Assembly: GCA_948099385.1 (NCBI GenBank)
Contig: CANUEZ040000165.1
Span: forward strand, 9,208,001 to 9,272,000
From: Fasciola hepatica
Taxonomy: Eukaryota > Platyhelminthes > Trematoda > Plagiorchiida > Fasciolidae
Length of the DNA stretch: 64,000 nt
Direction: 5' to 3'
Shown here: positions 25,613 to 37,935 of the stretch, piece by piece
Position numbering within the stretch: the first letter of the stretch is position 1
How the letters are laid out: the number at the start of each line of letters is the position of its first letter
Made by a program: the position numbers and the translations under genes
The notes under the pieces: generated by a model
Seen by the model: the letters and a program-made list of their open reading frames with translations, nothing else
What the model was told of the DNA's origin: nothing
Database searches by the model: none

Positions 25613-27359
25613 TGTCGTTCTGCGTAGGAGTGAATAGGAGTCAGAGCGACTAGAAACACATTCTTGAGAACAATATTTTTTCAAGATCCATGGTTACCAA
25701 GGTGCAACTAAACTGCAGGTGTTACGCAAAAGCTACTGTGGATTTCACGAGTGAAATGTTTGTTGCTTTCAGTAATGTAGCACACGCGAAGTGTTCAAAA
25801 CGCATGGTAACAAAAGTGGGTCAGTTGCCTTTTGGCATTGGTAAAACACGCTGGTAACTGCAGAAACGTAATGTGCCGTGCCAGTATTCACCAAATAATC
25901 TTTCATATAAGACGTGAATATGTGTCAGGGAATGAAACTTATACACTGTTACTGATAAACTATAGTCTGAATAGTCCCGTGACCATGGTCACCTTAGGAA
26001 CAACAAACTAAAGAATGAACAATTTTTTCCACTGAATCCTCTACACGCTCTTTCAGTTCATATAGGTGAGGTGACATTGAGATGAATTAGCCTTTGGTCG
26101 GAGTACGGATTATCGTCGTGGCATTGAAAATGACGGTATGGCGGAGGAGGGGAATGTTCCTATTGCGTGCGTGTTGTCGTGGGAGTTTCACTGCCACAGT
26201 CACAAGTGGCAATCGGTGGTAGATTTTCGGGGTTCGGTCAGCGATCCGTGGTTTCAATTTCGGTCAGGGCAACTGGACAGCTTTGACTAGTCACTTTTCT
26301 TTACACAGTTCACGGTTTGGTAGGTAAATGGCGATTGCTTCTGTAGTGGTTGAGGCTCAAAGTGGGACTGGTTTTGACCGATTAGGTGGAACCCGCTATT
26401 ACACCTTGTATGTATTTTTCTGGTTTGATCGTGTGACCACTATCCATCAAATAACCCAGAATCGAACAGGTAACCACATCGATCTTCGCACGACTCAGCC
26501 ATCTTTGGTGATGTTCCTTAATTCGTTGGGACAAAAGCCTAGCCATGCGACCTATGTAGAATGCGCTACATTCGCATCTGAACTAATAAATGATCAGGGA
26601 GGAGGTCAGCTCATCCAGTGTGTCTCTTAGTTGTATGCGGCTCGTCGGAGGAGTAGAAAATATTTATTCCAGTCCTGCGGCTGTTAACTTGAAGTTTACG
26701 TCTATCCTCAGTGTTTTTACAACAGTTTTGCGTACCTACTTTCCTCGAACAGTAACTCCAGGAAACGTTTCTCCCTTGGTTCTCAGGGAGACCGCTTCAT
26801 AGACAATTTCGGGTCTATGTTCTTCTGGTTAAACTTTTCGTGATTGTGACTGTCCCTCTAGACTTGTTGAACAAAAACTTAGTTTATCTTGCAAGGTCTT
26901 TGCTGAGCAAACTATTCGGGCTCTGAATGCCAGATACCGAAAAAAAAACTTCGCCCATGGGACAGTGGCACGAAGCTATGAAAAATCCCGTCTTTTTCCT
27001 ATAGACCCGCAGTCGGATTGATACATCTTCTCATCAGCGAGGAATGCGAGTCTGTTCTCGGTTTCCAAATGTATCCTGAAGGCTAATGAGACAGGGCCGA
27101 TGATAAATCCGTCTGGAGCTTTAGATAAGTTTAGTTTTGGTCCAGTAAATAAAACAAGTCATCCATATACCAACTGCAATGAGTAAAATGTTCTATGGTT
27201 CGCTTTAGTTTTCCTTTTTTCAAGTTAAGCCATAAAAATGTACGCTAGCAATGTTCTCGGTAAGGAAATCATTCCAATGACGTCTCTTTGTCAGTAGAAA
27301 CACCCGTTGAAAAGGAACTATACTTTAATAATTCTATTACTACTACTTTTGAGCACGGT
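25611..27359. other. Intron 5, second part
   Basis: No gene recognised. Frames at 26328-26802 look repeat-derived but I could not match them to another copy in the window. Confidence 0.35.
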
Positions 27360-28308
27360 CACAGCACTGTCAGACTAATTTGTTTGACTACGCAAACACA
27401 CTTGGTTCTCCTCATCCCAGTACTCTCTTGAGTATTCTACATGATAACGGAGTTGACTGTCCTAAACTGAACACCCTTCCAGATTGTTTTTCTAGTCACA
27501 CAGTCAACTTCTCGAGGTAGTCGACGCTCGCCTTCTTTTCAAGTTAACTCTGGTGTTTTTCAGGGTGCCATTTCACCCCATTTCTTTCCTCCTTTTATAT
27601 CAGTAAAATCTCCTTTCCCCGTAATCTCATTTGCTGCAAATTTAACAGTCACATTTTAATTGGATGTCTCTTCCACGGAAATAAAAGGTTGAATTTTCTT
27701 CCAAAAACCCCGAATGAACTTCGCTACTGGTCTAGATCCCATTCTGTTCCACTTAGAGTCCTGAAAAGCGTCCACCAGCCCTTCAATCCACGATGCAGAT
27801 CACGTGATCGAACTGTTTTTCGATAACATTCCATATCTATTCATTCATAACCAACATTTACCCAAAGCTTCTTCCGTCCTTAATCTAGGAGTTACTCCAT
27901 CTCACAATCATTGCTGGACTAGTCACGTTGAAACAGTTTTCACTAAAGTCAGAGAGCTTTCTTTCCTATCACTCGGACAACAAAACTTTAGATTATTTCA
28001 TAATCTTGTACTTTATGTTGTAATCTCTTGCATTCTCCTCCCCCCCCCCTTTTGGCTTTGCTGTGCTCTTATTATTTTTTCCGGTTTAAAATTAAAATAT
28101 TTTGGTCTTGTCACTGAATCTCTGAAATTCTTCTCCCCCTTTTTAGGGACTTTATTAGAAATAATCTCTCCAATTCGGTTATCAGGAAGCATTTTGACCT
28201 TTATGAGAAATTCACCAGTAAACTACTTTCGACACAAATCGTTCTCTTCACTCTGCATTCTGTAAAGTCTTTCGACTGTCCTCCACCCACTCGAAATTCC
28301 TAATACCT

Positions 28309-28312
<4 letters not shown>
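27360..28312 (+). mobile_element. CR1/Jockey-type non-LTR retrotransposon relic (+ strand)
   Basis: Near 27540-27600 the frame reads VNSGVFQGAISPHFF, the Q-G-x-x-S-P-x-x-F block of the reverse transcriptase. From 27850, LPKASSVLNLGVT, CWTSHVETVFTKVRELSFLS and, after frameshifts, KHFDLYEKFTSKLLS follow the usual C-terminal order of CR1/Jockey-like elements. The YADD motif is not recovered. A CA microsatellite lies directly downstream. It is broken, on the + strand of the intron between a5 and a6. Confidence 0.72.

Positions 28313-28358
<46 letters not shown>
28313..28358. repeat. CA dinucleotide microsatellite
   Basis: A run of about 46 bases of CA directly after the LINE relic; it may derive from the element's 3' tail. 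Confidence 0.95.
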
Positions 28359-28360
<2 letters not shown>

Positions 28361-29930
28361 TGTACATACGAAATAGCCTCTTCGTTTACCTGGTCCGCTT
28401 ACTCGTAAACTGCGAACAGGTAACCAACGATTTTGTTATTCACCTTCGTCAATGATCAAATCGCGTGTACCGCTTTATTTTGACCCTTCGTGTTTATCCA
28501 CAGCTTCCAGTAAGACCTTACACTCTTTTTCTGTGTATTCCTCCGTAAATCACGTATGTGCTGAAAATTCACCTTACTTCTGGTCCGTAAAACCCCTTAT
28601 TGACTTAGATTGTCTAGCTTGCAGTGTGACAATAGTTCCTCCAGATTTTCTCTCGGATTGCCCATTTGTATGTTGGACGTACTTACGCATTCACATAGAA
28701 AGTCTACGATTTCCAAAAGTGTACCTTTCATGAATTGTTATGTGACATCTAACGAGAGCTTAGTGTTCTTCCGAGTGTCTGTCTCTCAAGCTGTACTTGC
28801 CAAAGTCCTATACGATCAGGTTCGTGTAGTGCTACTGGCCGCTGAGCTGTTGCATGATACGGTGAACTGGTCATGGTCAGAGTTGGTCAAATAGGACGCC
28901 TTTCAGTGTGGGTTGCCGGCAGGCCTTAAAGAAGTAGAACGACGGAACCATTTGGTTCCAGTCTTTCGTAAGGAGCATTGGTTATGTAGCCACGATCTTT
29001 TAACTTTCTCAAACATCCTGTTAGTCTGTTTTCTATTTTCTTGGATTCGTATTCTCATATGTGTTATGAAGAAAATTGAACGGGGTCTAGAAGGGATTGG
29101 AAAATGCTCCCAAATTGATCTCGCTCGTCTACAAGGACAACACCAGATCTCCTACCTAGTTCGAGCATCGAGTTCTACCTTTTTTTAGTTCCTTCAGGCA
29201 GTCAAATGTTGTCGGATTAGCGGACCACGGTTTCGGAAATCAACTTTGCGGTATCTATAGCAGCTTGTCGCCAGCATACGTTTAGGTCTGTCGAGATCCG
29301 TTTCCGAAACTGGTGACCAAACTTTAGTTGGGTTCATTAGGTTCTTCAACTTTGGCTCCAATCCAAGCCGGTCGTCTCGTGTTATTGGGCAGCAGAACCT
29401 CCGTCCCAGTGGAAGAGCTCCTAACTGGATTGGTCTAAGTTTTGTACTCCGATTGTTGCGTATGTATTTTTCCGGGCTTGGTTGAAAATGCAATCTGTTG
29501 TTTTATTGGAGTACTGCCTTTAACCAAACTTTCATAGACAAACTGGACGCGGCCGTGATAAGTATGACGTGCTAATTACGTAAAGTGATAGTTCTGTTCC
29601 TTGGAGAGATTATCCATGAAGTGCTGTCGCTGTGCGATATTTCACTGAAATTCCACTGTTGTTGCAATAGAAAGTGAACTCTATCCCGGCCAATGGCTAG
29701 CGCATTCCAAAGTCATCTCACTGATGAAGTGTAAGAGCACGTGCAGGATTCACTGAAAACAACTGTTCACTGTCCAGGTTCTTGTTCTTATTGATGAAAC
29801 TCTATTTTAAGAAATCCTCTTTAAATAAAGATAATGGTTTGACCAGTGACTATTCTTCACCAATATTCCTCTCGCTCTAACCTTGTGATAAATGTGGTCA
29901 TAGAGACTGCCTTTTTGTCATGCTAGGAAA
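28359..29930. other. Intron 5, between LINE and RTE relics
   Basis: Several medium-length frames (28452-28733, 28610-28894, 28913-29188, and 29194-29493 on the - strand) read partly protein-like, but none has both splice signals and a recognisable domain. They could be parts of unidentified repeats. Confidence 0.35.
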
Positions 29931-29934
29931 GTGG

Positions 29935-30725
29935 TATCGAAATCATCCTAGGTGGGAAAGTGTCAAACCTTGAACACACAGACCACATCTGCCTTCCGAG
30001 TGAAGACCCAAGTGTGCTTTTAGCTCCTCTGGACGGCTTGAATAACTGCGTACCAATGTTCGGTATGTGTGCTGTACTCTCAATGTACTATATGCTGTCT
30101 CAGGACTGGGTTAGTCCAAAATCAGAACTTTTGGTGTCTAGGGATACCACAAACCCAGCGCATAATTTATTTTACCAAGGTCGGGCTTCGGATGAGATGT
30201 CTAAGTACAAACAAAGAGTGCTTTTGACTTACCCGACCTTATTCATCTTGTGGTATCAATTTAACATCAGTTACCCATCAACGGTGGGGTGAACGCTTCA
30301 TCAGTCAAGCCAGTTCTTCTGTATATTGACGAAATGTGGTCACTTCTGGTAGCGGGTAGACGAAGATTATCGGTATACAAACAATAATATCTTTGTAGCA
30401 TTGTTATAATCTAAGGGGTAAACGGCATCAGAAATCCTGAGGTTGGGCAGAGAGTCTTAGGTACACAGTGTAAGGCATTGGATGAAGCATTAACGGTCAC
30501 CAGACTGTGGTGTTTAGGACGGGTGTTACGCATGTCTCCTGATAGGATTTCTCAACGCGCGGACAGTGGTTGGAAGGTGAGTGAGAGTAGCCTGTTCAAA
30601 GCATAGCTGAAAGATACGAAAATCCAAACTGCTGAACCTGGTCACGTAAGGTGTTTCAGATGTCCTGCGTGATGTCCGAGAGATTCCTCCACTCAGCGTT
30701 TGAATACACTAGGGAATAGGGCTAG
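29935..30725 (+). mobile_element. RTE-type non-LTR retrotransposon relic (+ strand)
   Basis: At about 29975 HTDHICLPSEDPSVL stands where RTE reverse transcriptases have YADDICLLSEDP. It continues NNCVPMFGM and MLSQDWVSPKSELLVSRDT, then, after a frame change at 30420-30590, RVLGTQCKALDEAL and RLWCLGRVLRMSPDRISQR, the conserved R-x-L-G....RLxWLGHVLRM tail. The catalytic YADD is mutated and stops are present. It is homologous to the - strand copy at 53440-54290. Confidence 0.78.
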
Positions 30726-32146
30726 GTGTCGCGATCAGTAGTGCTGTTGCTTTCAAAAACATTTTTTCTTCTAATTAACAATATCACTTACGATTCTCTT
30801 CTAAATGCTTTTGCACTTTTGATTTTATGTGAGTATTTCCAGTCGAGGTTCCTTCTGAAAGATAGCAACCAAAACCACTGCACTCGCTGGATCGTAAATG
30901 ATTGTTTAGACTGAAGTGAATGGAACTGACTCTTCAGTAGTTTACGCTACCTTAATAGCAAGAAGTCAGCAGTACATCTGGATGCGTAGTAAAAATGCTG
31001 TCAATGTATGATAGTGGAGACTTCTATGGTAACAGAATGAGGCGTTTATTGATTCGGTCACGTCAAAAATCAACCAAATGTCACAGGAAGGGAAGAAAGA
31101 AGTTTCTGTCTCTTATGAATCAGCCCACTACGGAAAAAAACGGATCTTACCGATGAACCTGCAGAAAGCCACCAAAAGAACTCCGGAAGACCAGGAGATG
31201 GTTCAGAATGAGAGACGTGGCTGTGAAAAACGGAGAAAAGACCTGGCTTGACACCGGAAGTACAGCTGGTCTCACCTTTCGTTGAAGTAGTCCTAATCGC
31301 CATAAGTCCCGCTCAATCGATGGGCATCCTAGCGTCAATATGGGGTGCGTTAAGGTTTAGGTAAGGCAAATAAAATTACGATGAAAACATAGAGAAATTA
31401 AGACAGCCAGACAAAAGACTACTGGAATAGCTATAAAGTACTTCTGCCTAGAACCATATGAAGAAAGGAAGATGAAATGAGGAGTTGGAATTTTCCGGGG
31501 TTGTAGGAAGATCATATTAAAGGCACTGAGGATATTACCCAGCTCAGTGACGATCTAATTGTACCGTGAAATCATTTACAGTGTGAGTTACCACTGTCTC
31601 TTGCGAGCTGATTATTGGCATTCAGTAACCGGTATAAACTGAATTTTACTTTGAAATTCCCATGCGCTTGGAGCTGTATTATCTTCTGCCCCCAAGAACC
31701 ACTTTTCGGCAAAGAGATAGAAGGGCGGGACTTAACATCAACTGACCCTTTAGATGCAGTCGTTTAAACAGTAAGCTTGCACTCCTACCCTGCAACAGAA
31801 TTCTATTTTCGAGCATGACCACACCTCAGAGTGTTAAACCTCTTTTGCTGCTCACCATTCCCAGTCTTCTGGTTCGGTCGATCCAAGTGATATGTTGACT
31901 TGTTGTTTTTAACCTAGGACATCTTTGTGTTAGCCCGGTTTCCTTTAGGGCATTGTTTTATTTTACCTTTCTAAGCTGTTTTGTATACACCCATCCTTCA
32001 GTCTTCTACTTATGACTTTTCATCGACTGACTACGTGATTGTGTCTTTCAGTTGTGCCAATACCCGCTTAGAATAAAAATCATTGATGGTTACTGATCAA
32101 ATTAAGTTGATTTGTCTGGTAGAATTCACGAACTGTTGTTCTATAA

Positions 32147-32148
<2 letters not shown>
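30726..32148. other. Intron 5, after the RTE relic
   Basis: No supported feature. Overlapping frames on both strands at 31070-31340 are unexplained. Confidence 0.35.

Positions 32149-32188
<40 letters not shown>
32149..32188. repeat. TA microsatellite
   Basis: Forty bases of alternating AT. No hammerhead-like repeat is attached to this tract. Confidence 0.95.
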
Positions 32189-32190
<2 letters not shown>

Positions 32191-32892
32191 TTCAGTTTGC
32201 TCCGAGAAGGGATTTTACCTCAGAAGTAGCTTTCATAAAGCAGACAGGTTCAATTCACAACTCAGTAGTAGTCCTCACGGAAGCAATAACCAAGTGGCCT
32301 ACATAGTCGACCCAAATCACCAGTCAGTCGTGCAACTAATGTTGCGAAATCTCTTTGGACAGCCAATGCAGTCCGTTGCTCAATCTCAGGTCACAAAATA
32401 CAACGAAATATCACAGCAGTGGTCAATATGTTGTTGGAAGTCATGTTGGTAACAAGAAAATCACTCTATGAACTCGTTTTCCTAAAAGCCCTTACACCAA
32501 GACACACCTGAAGTGTTACGCGTCTAGTACCACAATACCTACCCGAATCACGGCCTTCATCTGCACTTTTCGACGACTTGTTATTTGTAAGTTGTGATTA
32601 TCTACCGTGTATCAAAAGTCAGATATACTTCTGCTAACTAATGCGTAGATCTCACGTGTTGAATAAAAATCACCGGTTAACACTTCTAGGTTGAACTAAG
32701 CAGACGCTAACTTTGATTTGTCCGCATAGCAACTCTCACCTCATTGCTATCTCATGAATCAGTCAGTTACCCGACTGTGATTTCATCTGCATCGTCTGCT
32801 CAACCTGCTAGAGATGTGGACAATAGCCTAGGGGCCCATGTGATCTTTTAGTTACAGACAGCTATCGCGGGTCTTGGAAACCGTCCCTCCAA

Positions 32893-32921
32893 GTGTCATT
32901 CGCCATGATGGCGAATGACAC
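32893..32921. repeat. Perfect 14-bp palindrome with 1-base centre
   Basis: GTGTCATTCGCCAT, a single G, then ATGGCGAATGACAC form an exact inverted repeat. Five further complementary bases (CCGTC at 32881-32885, GACGG at 32922-32926) lie outside, offset by a 7-base bulge on the left. It would form a strong hairpin in DNA or RNA. Confidence 0.9.
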
Positions 32922-32999
32922 GACGGAGAGATGAGTGGGCGATGTGCAAGTAATACGACTGCTGATGCGAACAAGGGATGGCTGACAATGACCTGCTGG

Positions 33000-35900
33000 T
33001 TTCCCGGTAAATCACAATAATATTCCGATCGGTCAGTCGGAAGACGACCTGCAGTATGCTGGAAAAATGTTCAACTCAATCCGGTCGTCAAAAGGTCATC
33101 TTCGTGGAATTTGGATCTTGAAGCCCCTAGATCGATTCCGGCCATCACCGCTTACTTTCTCTACTTGGTAGTTTTTGATTGGCCGCGGCCCACTCCCAGA
33201 AATATTGTTCATTATTGTATAATAAATAAAGGAGGTGAAACAGTTATTCTTATTGAGAGATTGATAAAATACTCTAAAATAAATCGAACATACGGGACTG
33301 AGTGGAACGTCCTATATTTGTAATTCGTGCAATCATGTGAGCCGAAGCAAACCCGTCAGGACACTTTTATTGACATACTTGGGCATGAGAGGAGAATGAT
33401 TGCACCCAGACCTTGATGCTTGGATTGAAGAACCACAAGATCCCAGTAGTTCAACCATGGTAAAGTGGACGGATGGGAGTAGATTACCGCCTGGCAACAA
33501 AGTGAGAGGCCGTGACAGGTTTATGAGTTGCTTAACATGTGTGGATTTCGGGCATATATAAATGTGAATAGCAATATATAATAGCGATAAAAAACCTTCA
33601 ATCAATTTTAGTCCAATAGTTTTTAAAACCAATATTCATTCATTCATGTCACCCACATTCACGAGCAGAACCTTGGAACGTGACCAGACGACATCGGAAA
33701 CTGTGGACGAGGTAGACGACAGAAAGAGAACACATTCAGGCACAAAGTGAGTCATTTCGATTGATTACATCTGTTTGTCTCACTATGGTATTTTCTTCTT
33801 CGGTTCAATAGCCTTGAAGGACGGAAGTATAGGGATCTTGCACCAATGTTTGCCAAAATACCGTAAAAATATAAATTTTGTTATTCGTTTTCATCAGCCT
33901 ACGAAAATTAAGTGATGAGAACACTTCCCCAATCGCTGAATGAATGTGAGATCGTACTTGGCGTAAAAAGTACAAACGCGCTCACACACTTACGAGGTTG
34001 TGAAAGTATTAACGACTTCATGGTGAAGTTTCAGCAACGAAAGGAATGTGCGAATGTATCCTCACAGAAGAGCTTTCCCGTAGAGTTGTGAGTTTGTCCT
34101 TGTTTCCTATTTTCGACTTCCTTGGACACTAGTGGTGTGTCTTCGTCTCACCATCTGGATGACCTTTGACCGTAGGAGATTCAACGCCTTGAAAACTGTT
34201 TTTTTTACTATAGGGCGGATCCAAGTAGTCTGATCACATTTGTCTCATGCGCAGAGAGAACTTTCTCTCTGGTCACTTAGACATGGTCGATTTCACTGAA
34301 TCACTAATCCCCCCGCTAATATGACCCGTATCGACGGCATTAACCAGTATCGCTCTGGTTACCGTCTTATTAATTCATTTGATCAGCGGTGGATAAAAAT
34401 GTTTATGAACTCGATTTGCTCAAGAGCCTGTTTTTTTTCTACCGAAGCATTACCCTCCGTAGGACTAAGAATAGGAATACACAAAATATGCGGTCGAATA
34501 AACAGGTATCTTTTCTTTAAAGTTCAGTGAAAAGTTTGGTTTAGTGCTGAACCGACTTGAATTTGCATTGCGTAGAATGCCTTTTCTCGATTTTGATAGC
34601 CGAAAGGCCAAGTTTTGCCCAGCAGCCTGCCATCTGGATCCCATACAGGGATAGATGACAAGTTTTATGACATCAGGATACGTGGGTCGAGGATTTACTT
34701 TTCGGTGTGAAGTGAAGAAGCTATCTGAGGACCCATTTTTACTCCGCTTTTGGAAGATATCATCCATCTCTTACGGAAGCATGTCTTCGGAACATATTTT
34801 GCGATCTATGAGAGGTGGGCAACTTTTGGATGTTTCCTAATATAGCTGAACTGTTCCGCCCACTATTGTTTCGGGTGATCCGTTTGCTATTCGTCGTAGA
34901 AGGACTTCAAGAAACAGAAATACACCATTCTGTTCTACTTCTAGAATAAACCACAATCCGGAAATACTTCGTTGACTTCATGTGGTCTTTCACGTAACTA
35001 ATCTTTTGTTTCCTTTAGTTGTGAAATGACAAAGCCCATTTTCTCTGGAAAGGTTTCGCGGCCAATCAAAAGCTGTCAAATAGGGATGGGACTGGCAAAA
35101 TTTGAACCCGGTAATTCGAGGTCTGTAGTTCACCAGGATAACCGTTTCATAGAATATGTCCATCGATTCGTGAAAGACCTGTCTAGACGAAGGATTTTAT
35201 TTTCGATATATCACATCGGGCACTTGCGTGTCTTGAACCTGGTAACTGGATGGAGGAGGGGTGGGGGGGGGAGGAGGGAAGGATTACATGTGTAATTTTA
35301 GATAAAATTGGGAGAATAAGTTTGCAACACCTGAACAACATACTGGTATCTAATGGTCATCATAATGTTGGCATGGACGAAAGTGCATGTGAAGAACGTG
35401 ACTGCGTAAAACGAAAGGCAGGCATTGCAAATGAAAGTGTGAAGATACGGGGAGTTGAGGGCTCAGTACCTAGTGATCATCGAGGTTTTCCACACCCTCG
35501 TTTATAACAACTACCTCGTCCTTCTGTGCACTTAGGCACCTCATATGTATTTCTGCTCACTCCAGTGTTAAAAGGAGCTTTAGATACCGATATTTTATCA
35601 AGACACCTAAGTTTTGTTGCATATTTACTCACCCACTACTAATCATAACAACATGCCTATTCTCGTTTAGGCAGTTAACACATTTTTCAGCGCACCTTTG
35701 CATTTACAGACTTGTTAGGTTCCGGTGTGTTGTCGTGCAGTCATTGACCCGAAAATCGCATCGGTATCATCCACTGGATTCATCGTCTAGCTCATACGGA
35801 TCTGGTCGTATGTACTGGTAAGGATATGGCGTGAAACACCGTCAAGACGGTGTAGGCGATAGCTAATCCAGACACTGATGGTGCGCGAATCTTATACTGT

Positions 35901-36078
35901 GACTCGAGGCTACCGAATAGTGCTTCGATCTGTTACACCATTCCAGTGAAACACTATTTTAAGATAGAAAATTAGAATGTGTGAAAAACGTCTAATCGAT
36001 TTTTCTTTTCCGGTTTGACTACTTTTCCATTCTCATTTGTAGCTCATCGATAATTGAATCAGATTTATTCTGGTATCA

Positions 36079-36079
<1 letters not shown>
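33000..36079. other. Intron 5, third part
   Basis: No gene or repeat family recognised in this 3-kb stretch. A G-rich run occurs at about 35252-35279. Confidence 0.35.

Positions 36080-36130
<51 letters not shown>
36080..36130. repeat. TA microsatellite next to hammerhead-like repeat
   Basis: Fifty-one bases of alternating AT directly precede the truncated repeat copy at 36131. Confidence 0.95.
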
Positions 36131-36133
<3 letters not shown>

Positions 36134-36225
36134 TGAGTGTGAAAACGAGTAGGCAGATGAGTACGGGCTACGCCTACCTGATGAGCGGCAGTAAACGTGA
36201 AACTGGCCATTTGCATCCGGGAAAA
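36131..36225 (+). repeat. Roughly 300-bp dispersed repeat, copy 3 (truncated)
   Basis: It matches the 3' third of the copies at 3226-3530 and 42165-42460: GGCAGA.GAGT.CGGG, then CTACCTGATGAGCGGCA. The 5' two-thirds is absent. The remaining part contains the hammerhead-like core. Confidence 0.7.
36178..36203 (+). ncRNA. Hammerhead-ribozyme-like core, copy 3
   Basis: CTGATGAG, a diverged stem II (GCG...CGT, keeping pairing through a G-U wobble), then GAAAC. The following hairpin CTGG...CCGG also keeps pairing although one base differs from copy 1 (CCGG...CCGG). Retained pairing despite base change suggests selection on RNA structure in the source element. Confidence 0.4.
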
Positions 36226-37189
36226 ATGAATATGTATGTATTCACGATTGTCAGATACCTTTGGAAATCGATTATTACCATTGAACGTTGATTCACTCCA
36301 TTGGTCATGGAATAGCTTCGTGTCAAGCAAACAATACGTTCAGTCACCAGCCATTGTTTCTTCTCCCTGCCCCATTGTTCCGTATATTCAAGTTCACATT
36401 GTGCATGGCTTTTCCACTTCTGCGCAGGTTCGATGTGAAAACAAGCAGCAACTTCATCTTTTACCACAGGGATATTTTCACACTCACCGCGTGACACAAA
36501 CAGAATAGTGGAAACCATAGTTACAGACCAACGGAGAGAGTGGACGTAGAAACATTCACGCTGCGAGAGAAAGAGGTTCACTCTGATGTAAAACAAACTT
36601 ATAGACAAGAATGTGCACACAGAAGTTTATCTCGTTTAAGTTGCGAATTGTTATCCGCACACCGAAGCTCATTTCAGTTCAATAAAACCAGCCACTGACC
36701 TCATAATTTACTGTTCGTGTTGCGGTTGCTACCTACCAGCTGGAAGTGAAGGCCAGAGGACAAATAAACACATGAGAAACAAGTAATAATTAAAACTTTT
36801 AGACGAAGAATGAGACGTGGCTTTCATGGCCAGTTCCAGATAATCCCGTGGTGAGACGAGTATCAGTCCTCCGTGCACTCTTTCACACTTAGTCGATTCA
36901 GCAACCGTACGTGAATGGATGTGCAAATGCACCCCCTAACTTCAAGTCAAGGATACGCAAGGAAAGTGTTTACCGTGTGGAAGACGTTCTACGATGGTTT
37001 CCCCCGAATGATCGGAGAATTAAACACGAACGAGGAGTAATTAACCTATGAGGTTGCGAGTTGAGTGTTGTGCATTTTGCGAGCAGTGTAAGTATGCCCG
37101 AAGATGATCGAGAAGGAAACCTGCTCCAGAAATTCTCCAGCACCGGTGGACAGCCAATTAAAACCATATGCGAACCTTGATTGTGGGTT

Positions 37190-37935
37190 CAGCACACATC
37201 TAGACCATATCCGTGTGTGACAAAACCGCACTTCGAACGAATGATAATTTCAGTAATCATTAGGCGATTCATTTCACTGGTTACGCAACCCTTTTGAGTA
37301 CGAAGAAATTTCTTTTCGATATATCTCTTCAGGCATTTACATATACAGTATGGGTAAAGGAGAGTATATGTGCAGCTACAGATAGCAGTGAGTGAGTAAG
37401 TGTGCAACAAATTCGGTAACTTAACGATATGCTTCAACTTGATGAACCTTGTCCGATGTGTGAACGACAGTAGGTGTGAAATACGTAACCACATGGCCTG
37501 AAAAACGAAGGTGTGAAAAAAGAGATGTGGGGTTGGGGAGAACTTGTACATGGGAACCGTAAGAGAATCACTTGGACGGCCAACGCAACAACAACTGTTG
37601 CACAAGGTTAAGTTGCTTGCGCAATTCTGGCTTCAGTAGTCGAATTCCTATGGCTTCTGACGTCATCAGCAACCGCCTGTGTAATCCTCTCGCGTGAACT
37701 CTGGGAGTTGTCAGGACTGGTCTGAAAGCCATCGCTGTGTCAATTTGATGTTCACTATGCACCAGATGTTGTAGGATTGCGCTATCGATAGTCCGAACTG
37801 TTCCTTCGCGTAAAGAAACCGGGACACGTTCTGATATCCTCTTGGACTGGCGTCTCGTCGTTTGTCCAACATACTGTCCACTACAAGAGCACTCAGACTG
37901 GTGTAGAGTTAAAGATTGAGGCTGATGAGGCAACC
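37190..37935 (-). mobile_element. Penelope-like element fragment with GIY-YIG endonuclease
   Basis: The - strand frame from 37933 reads CSCSGQYVGQTTRRQSKRIS, then ILQHLVHSEHQID, RLLMTSEAIGIRLLKPEL and LLLRWPSK. YVGQTTR is the second half of the GIY-YIG nuclease motif, and the C-x-C upstream plus H downstream fit the linker of Penelope-like endonucleases. The endonuclease frame is open for 121 codons, making this the best preserved Penelope-like piece here. Sequence down to about 37190 looks like the element's 3' untranslated tail. The reverse transcriptase is not present on the upstream side. Confidence 0.82.

Noticed and set aside
36288..36620. Overlapping frames after the repeat at 36.1 kb
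   Set aside because: No motif and no copy elsewhere; both strands open, typical of chance frames.
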